Below are positions 60,816 through 64,000 of a stretch of 64,000 nucleotides of DNA, piece after piece. The translations under genes were made by a program, and so were the position numbers. The notes beneath the pieces are model-generated. The model did not search any database. It was not told where the DNA came from and saw nothing but the letters and a program-made list of their open reading frames with translations. How positions within the stretch are numbered: the first letter of the stretch is position 1; each line of letters starts with the position of its first letter. The DNA is from VXNE01 sp965261535. GTDB lineage: Bacteria > Pseudomonadota > Gammaproteobacteria > Pseudomonadales > Azotimanducaceae. The stretch spans positions 4,650,001 through 4,714,000 of the forward strand of contig OZ253469.1 of NCBI GenBank assembly GCA_965261535.1, in the 5' to 3' direction.

Positions 60816-61045
60816 TCACCGCGCAAATCGCGGCGCGGCGGCGTAGTTCCTGAGCTTTGGGATTGCATTGCGGGCAAGATCAAAATACTGGACGTCGATT
60901 TCCAGCCCGGTACTGGCGTATCCAACAAACTCTGCTGCGGCGAGAGTTGAGCCGGCCCCCGCGAAGGGGGTGAGCACGATGCCTTCCAAGCGGCAGGATG
61001 GCGCGCACGATTGCCGGAGAAAACCTGTGGCTTCAAGCTGAGATG
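60816..61045 (-). pseudogene. Remnant of a site-specific DNA methyltransferase (C-terminal end)
   Basis: The minus strand encodes HLSLKPQVF (61045-61019), then in a second frame LRQSCAPSCRLEGIVLTPFA and GAGSTLAAAEFVGY, continuing STGLEIDVQYFDLARNAIPK to a stop at 60816. These are the H-x-x-x-KPQ motif, the SAM motif I (DPFxGSGST, here TPFAGAGST) and the following IEID-YF-A segment of N4/N6 (permuted) DNA methyltransferases. The usual first Asp is Thr, the frame is broken and the catalytic (D/S)PP(Y/W) half is gone. The upstream side is taken by the HicB gene at 61090. The 148 bp from here to the cytochrome gene hold nothing recognised. Confidence 0.75.
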
Positions 61046-61089
61046 TGGCGCGAGCAACTGTTCAGCGCGTCGTGTTGGGGCCGATTGGA

Positions 61090-61545
61090 TCACTCGCTGC
61101 CCTTGATGGTTTTCGTCATCGCGATCCCGCTGGTCTGATAAGGCACTATCGAGCGAGATACTGGCTCCCAACCGGGTCTCAGCGCCATCCGGAACCCCAT
61201 ATTGTGCGTCAGTATCGTCACCAGATGCTGATTGAGGCTGACGCCGTCGTTTTCGGCGTCACGGGCTAGCGTCCGGTGCAGGCTCTTCGGAAGGCGCAAC
61301 GTGACGCGACCGCTGAAGTCATCCTGCGGTGTGGCCGGTGGCGGGAACGATTTGCCGTGTTCGGCAAACGTAGCCGCAGCCGTCTCGATGGTGTCGATGG
61401 CCAAGTCGTAGGCTTCCGATGCGGACTCGGCGTATTCGCACACATCAGGCAGTTCCTTCACGCGCGCCTCGAACAGTCTCTCGCCTTCGAATACTGTCTC
61501 GCGCACCGTTATGTTGTATGCATTGGGATTCACAACATTCGCCAT
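61090..61545 (-). CDS. hicB: HicB-family antitoxin
   Basis: 151 residues from ATG 61545 with a strong GAAGGAGG site. N-terminal HicB domain: RETVFEGERLFEARVKELPD and YAESASEAYDLAIDTIETAA; C-terminal ribbon-helix-helix: RVTLRLPKSLHRTLARDAEN and GVSLNQHLVTILTHN. The last about 30 residues (GWEPVSRSIVPYQ onwards) exceed the usual HicB end and may come from read-through into the neighbouring remnant. The start overlaps the stop of the toxin gene by one base. Confidence 0.88.
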   Translation of the reverse strand: MANVVNPNAYNITVRETVFEGERLFEARVKELPDVCEYAESASEAYDLAIDTIETAAATFAEHGKSFPPPATPQDDFSGRVTLRLPKSLHRTLARDAENDGVSLNQHLVTILTHNMGFRMALRPGWEPVSRSIVPYQTSGIAMTKTIKGSE

Positions 61546-61838
61546 CACTGATCCTCCTTCAGTTTTCGCAGACCGTCGGCATGAGATTCCAGCAACTGCC
61601 GAATCCGTGCCGTATAGACCGGTTTGACTTGCGGGTTCCGTCCATGACCACAGGCGAAAGCCGCCGACGTGAAGCCTTCGAGCTTTGGATAGGTGATGAC
61701 CTTGTGGCCCTGCTTGCCGCCGTCGCGGACGGCAAAGCCACGTCCGCTCAATATTCGGACCATGTCGTTGCATCGAATGCTTCCGCCGGTCGACAGAGCG
61801 TCGATCGCAGCACCGACGCTCTGCTTGGTCTGCCTCAC
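61545..61838 (-). CDS. hicA: HicA-like toxin
   Basis: 97 residues: helical N-terminus, then GRGFAVRDGGKQGHKVITYP, in which the strand-Gly-x-x-x-His-x-x-x pattern holds the catalytic His of the HicA double-stranded RNA-binding-like fold. PVYTARIRQLLESHADGL forms the C-terminal helix. Toxin-first, antitoxin-second order and the overlap with hicB are those of hicAB loci. It is an mRNA-cleaving toxin by family. Unlike the pair at 55.4-56.1 kb, this one is intact. Confidence 0.82.
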   Translation of the reverse strand: MRQTKQSVGAAIDALSTGGSIRCNDMVRILSGRGFAVRDGGKQGHKVITYPKLEGFTSAAFACGHGRNPQVKPVYTARIRQLLESHADGLRKLKEDQ

Positions 61839-61923
61839 TATGACTCCATATATAGTGTCACATTGGTGCCTGTCAATTGTCGAAGAGCGACCAACCTGTT
61901 ACAGGTGTCGGTTCAGGCCCGCA

Positions 61924-62892
61924 CTAAAGCCCGGCCTGAAAGCGCACGTTGTAGCGGGCGTGCAGGCGCGCGCGCCGTTCCCGCGCTTCGGCTTCGATGT
62001 CGTCCAGCACGGGTAGGGGCGCCACGGTATCGCCATGTTCGGTGTAGAGGTCCATGTCCTTGGCCCAACCGTAGAACTCGATGGCGAAGAAGCGGCGATC
62101 GCCGGCGGCCGGCGGCAGCCCCGCGCGAAATTCGAGATGGATCTCTTCGCCGCTGCCGATGATCGCAACGGCGCTGTCGATATCGGAGATGAGTTCGACC
62201 GCTTCTCCAAATGACGTATAGAAGCCGCGCTGGTACTTCGCGTCCCAATAGGGCGCGCGCGCCTCATATTCGTAGTGGGGCAGTCGCTGGGGGCCGGTGG
62301 TGCGCTTGGCGAAGCCGGTTCGCCGGACGCGGACGGCGAGAGGTCGCTGCGCCGGGGGCTTGGCGATGGGCAACGGCTCTTCCATCACGACCCGAAGTCG
62401 GTCCCAGTAGATTTCCATGTTCGAGGACAACCGCAGGGCGTCCGTTCCCGCGGGGAGATCCGGCATCGGCAGCGCCATGGTTCTGGGCATGCCCGCCGGA
62501 TACCCGAATTCCGCCGCGATCATGCGCCATTTGCCGTCTCCGCCGCGCGCCTCGAGGCTCGCCGGGCGGTAGCGCAGGCCCGCTTGCCAGGCGGCGAACA
62601 CGGTCTGGGAATAGGGATATTCGATCCAGCCATCCGCCACCAGCACGGCGCCGCGGGCCTGGATGGGCACACGGAATTCGAGTGTGAGCACCTGATCCTG
62701 TTTCAACAGGCCGATGAATCGAGTGTCCGCCGCACCGGGCGAAGGCGCTTGCGGGTCGCGTTCGGCGATGAGGGACAGCACGTCTTCGCCACCCGAGTTC
62801 GTCGCGCGCGTCGGCGCGTGGCTTCGGCGGTAGGCGATGGGTCTGCCGGTAACCGGCGGATCGGCCGTGCCCATGCGCTCGTCTAGCACCAT
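61924..62892 (-). pseudogene. Orphan C-terminal part of a CRTAC1/ASPIC-type exported protein
   Basis: 322 residues without signal peptide or anchor. The sequence (GLLKQDQVLTLEFRVP, LVADGWIEYPYSQTVFAAWQ, YWDRLRVVMEEPLP, RRTGFAKRTTGPQRLPHYEY, GSGEEIHLEFRAGLPPA, FYGWAKDMDLYT) resembles the C-terminal region that follows the FG-GAP and ASPIC/UnbV domains in some large exported proteins, but no propeller repeats precede it. The frame starts 100 bp from the MITE copy 2 boundary. In that gap another frame encodes a coherent-looking IGYRLAQHAAQAYELAVRQE. The simplest reading is a gene truncated by rearrangement at the MITE. It could still be translated from ATG 62892. Confidence 0.6.
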
Positions 62893-62992
62893 GGACCAAT
62901 CCGGGGGCAGATCGAAGGCGGTTCCTGACGGACGGCCAGTTCGTACGCTTGGGCCGCGTGCTGGGCGAGGCGGTATCCGATGACAGGGTCTA

Positions 62993-63198
62993 GTGCTCCG
63001 TCAAGCCTAAATCTACGGGTATCTGCGGGTCTTTTCGGCCCCTGATGGTTTTCATGCGAGGGGTGCCCCCTCGCGCTCCCCGGCTGAAGGCTCCGTTGCT
63101 CCTTCTTGTGTGGTGCCTGCCACACCGCGTCGTCGCGCCTCGCCAGGAACCAAAAATCCCTCGCAGCTACACTCGCATTTTTAGACTTGACGGAACAC
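62993..63198 (-). mobile_element. MITE-like element, copy 2 (206 bp, carries a hairpin-repeat unit)
   Basis: Inverse-orientation copy of the element at 32401-32562, nearly identical outside one block: about four substitutions plus a replacement of 5 bp by 49 bp. Terminal inverted repeats are preserved. One flank is TA (62991-62992), but the other is AG, so the target duplication is not intact and the two flanks probably did not belong together originally. It separates a truncated exported-protein gene from an integrase scrap. Confidence 0.85.
63045..63093 (-). repeat. Single hairpin-repeat unit nested in MITE copy 2
   Basis: On the minus strand this reads GAGCCTTCAGCCGGGGAG, the palindrome GCGAGGGGGCACCCCTCGC, then ATGAAAACCAT. 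The first about 38 bases match the units at 5077-5257 almost exactly. It replaces AAGTC of MITE copy 1, so it is an insertion of the repeat into the MITE or a retained longer form. Confidence 0.88.
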
Positions 63199-63204
63199 AG
63201 GTGC

Positions 63205-63312
63205 ATGCGGAGGGCGGCGATTCGGCGGCTGATGCTGGCGGGTTGCGGGGGCAAGGACGTACTGACTCTGCTGTGGGAGGACATCGACCTGGAGGGTCCG
63301 CTCACGCGACTG
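63205..63312 (+). pseudogene. Remnant of a tyrosine recombinase (phage-type integrase)
   Basis: The plus strand encodes AIRRLMLAGCGGKDVLTLLW followed by EDIDLEGPLTRLG, corresponding to the integrase segment AIRLLLLTGCRxxEILxLxWEDID that contains the first catalytic arginine, here changed to Gly. The sequence then loses resemblance. It begins seven bases after MITE copy 2, which may have cut it. The remaining gap to higB (to 63459) holds nothing recognised. Confidence 0.65.
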
Positions 63313-63459
63313 GGTCAAGGAGGTGGCGGCCAGGGGCCAGGATCGGCGAGGACATTCCGACAAAGGCTAAGGTGCTGGACGTGGCCCGACGGTTTCGGCC
63401 TGGCGACTTTGTGGCAAGCGTAGCTTGACGCTATACACCCATGGGAGATAGCATCGAGT

Positions 63460-63750
63460 ATGAAGATCAGAAACGTGGTCCATAGAGGGGTGCGCCGACT
63501 CATCCAGGAAGATGATGCCACGGGTGTGCAGCCTGCGTTCGCACCGAAACTGCGGCGCATCGTCTCCTTCCTTCAGGACATGGAGCGGGAGGAAGAACTG
63601 CGGGCGGTGCCGAGTTGGAGGGCACACAGGCTGACCGGTGATCGCAAGGGCACATGGAGTCTGTCAGTCACCGCGAATTGGCGGCTCACATTCCGGATTG
63701 ATCGCGAAGATATGGAGATCGTCGATCTCGACTATGAGGATTACCACTGA
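63460..63750 (+). CDS. higB: HigB/RelE-family toxin
   Basis: 96 residues of the plasmid-maintenance-system killer family. Features: RGVRRLIQEDDATGVQPAFA, LRRIVSFLQDMEREEEL, the conserved PSWRAHRLTGDRKGTWSLSV and NWRLTFRIDREDMEIVDLDY followed by the C-terminal EDYH. It is a ribosome-dependent mRNA endonuclease by family. The antitoxin gene follows 9 bp later, the toxin-first order of higBA. Confidence 0.93.
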   Translation: MKIRNVVHRGVRRLIQEDDATGVQPAFAPKLRRIVSFLQDMEREEELRAVPSWRAHRLTGDRKGTWSLSVTANWRLTFRIDREDMEIVDLDYEDYH

Positions 63751-63759
63751 GAGGAAGAT

Positions 63760-64000
63760 ATGAGCTCAACGCCCGGCATCCGTATGAAGAAGCCCGTCCA
63801 TCCCGGGGGGTTCGTAAGACATGAGATCATCGAAGCTCTCGATCTTTCGGTTACCGCGGCGGCGCGGGCGCTGGGAGTGACGCGGGCCGCGCTGTCGGCT
63901 GTTCTGAACGAGCGTGCCCGCCTGTCGCCGGAGATGTCGCTGCGAATCGAGAAGGCGTTTGGCGTGTCGATGGACACCCTCATGAGAATGCAGAACAGCT
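63760..64000 (+). CDS. higA: HigA-family antitoxin, 3' end cut by window
   Basis: The visible 80 residues start MSSTPGIRMKKPVHPGGFVR and contain the XRE-type helix-turn-helix LSVTAAARALGVTRAALSAV followed by LNERARLSPEMSLRIEKAFG, the standard HigA fold (the antitoxin contacts HigB and represses the operon). A GAGAGGAAG site precedes the ATG. About 15-25 C-terminal residues should lie beyond the window. Confidence 0.93.
   Translation, partial: MSSTPGIRMKKPVHPGGFVRHEIIEALDLSVTAAARALGVTRAALSAVLNERARLSPEMSLRIEKAFGVSMDTLMRMQNS

Noticed and set aside
60695..61171. 158-residue minus-strand frame downstream of hicB
   Set aside because: Only the HLSLKPQVF piece is meaningful; the rest belongs to the methyltransferase remnant in another frame or is noncoding.

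Overview
The window is a GC-rich, gene-dense chromosomal segment of a gammaproteobacterium. Evidence is gene content and order: msbA-lpxK-kdsB (lipid A and Kdo), rne divergent from rluC, maf, rpmF-fabD-acpP-fabG-fabF-mltG-tmk-holB-pilZ, recC-recB-recD, lolC-lolD-lolE with a DUF2062 protein and comEC. Genes overlap by ATGA/GTGA junctions and several use GTG or TTG starts. No rRNA, tRNA or CRISPR array was seen. The species cannot be named from the sequence.

Layout. 1-11.5 kb: end of a dihydrolipoamide dehydrogenase, an MsbA-LpxK fusion, kdsB, an SDR, murB, rne, rluC; two arrays of a ~45-bp hairpin repeat lie after kdsB and before rluC. 11.6-19.2 kb: maf, rpmF and a rearranged fatty-acid cluster lacking yceD, plsX and fabH, with fabG moved behind acpP, then mltG-tmk-holB-pilZ. 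19.2-20.6 kb: an accessory ParA-like gene broken by one base, plus an unknown partner. 20.9-27.3 kb: prolidase, then a molybdenum hydroxylase operon (FAD, 2Fe-2S and molybdopterin subunits) followed by a MoaD/ThiS-like carrier and a PfkB sugar kinase.

27.4-34.4 kb is a defence-type island: a Phd/PIN toxin-antitoxin pair, a ~1355-residue type IIG restriction-modification protein, a 162-bp MITE with TA target duplication, an AAA ATPase and a DUF4276 gene frameshifted by a 5-bp tandem duplication. 34.4-47.2 kb: HAD hydrolase, SDR, the full RecCBD operon, a two-gene spermidine-synthase-like unit and a second PIN toxin-antitoxin pair. 47.3-55.3 kb: crotonase, ApbE, LolCDE, DUF2062, ComEC.

55.3-64 kb is a second variable region and the most eroded: a HicA-type toxin destroyed by a 109-bp insertion between 11-bp direct repeats beside an intact HicB; a two-gene exported unit of a five-heme cytochrome/TPR membrane protein and an FG-GAP/ASPIC propeller; a decayed DNA methyltransferase end next to an intact HicAB pair; an orphan C-terminal domain; a second MITE copy carrying one unit of the hairpin repeat; an integrase scrap; and HigBA running off the end. 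The two repeat families connect otherwise distant parts of the window. Several lesions (parA, DUF4276, the HicA-like toxin, the methyltransferase) could in principle be assembly errors, but the duplication-type lesions look biological.
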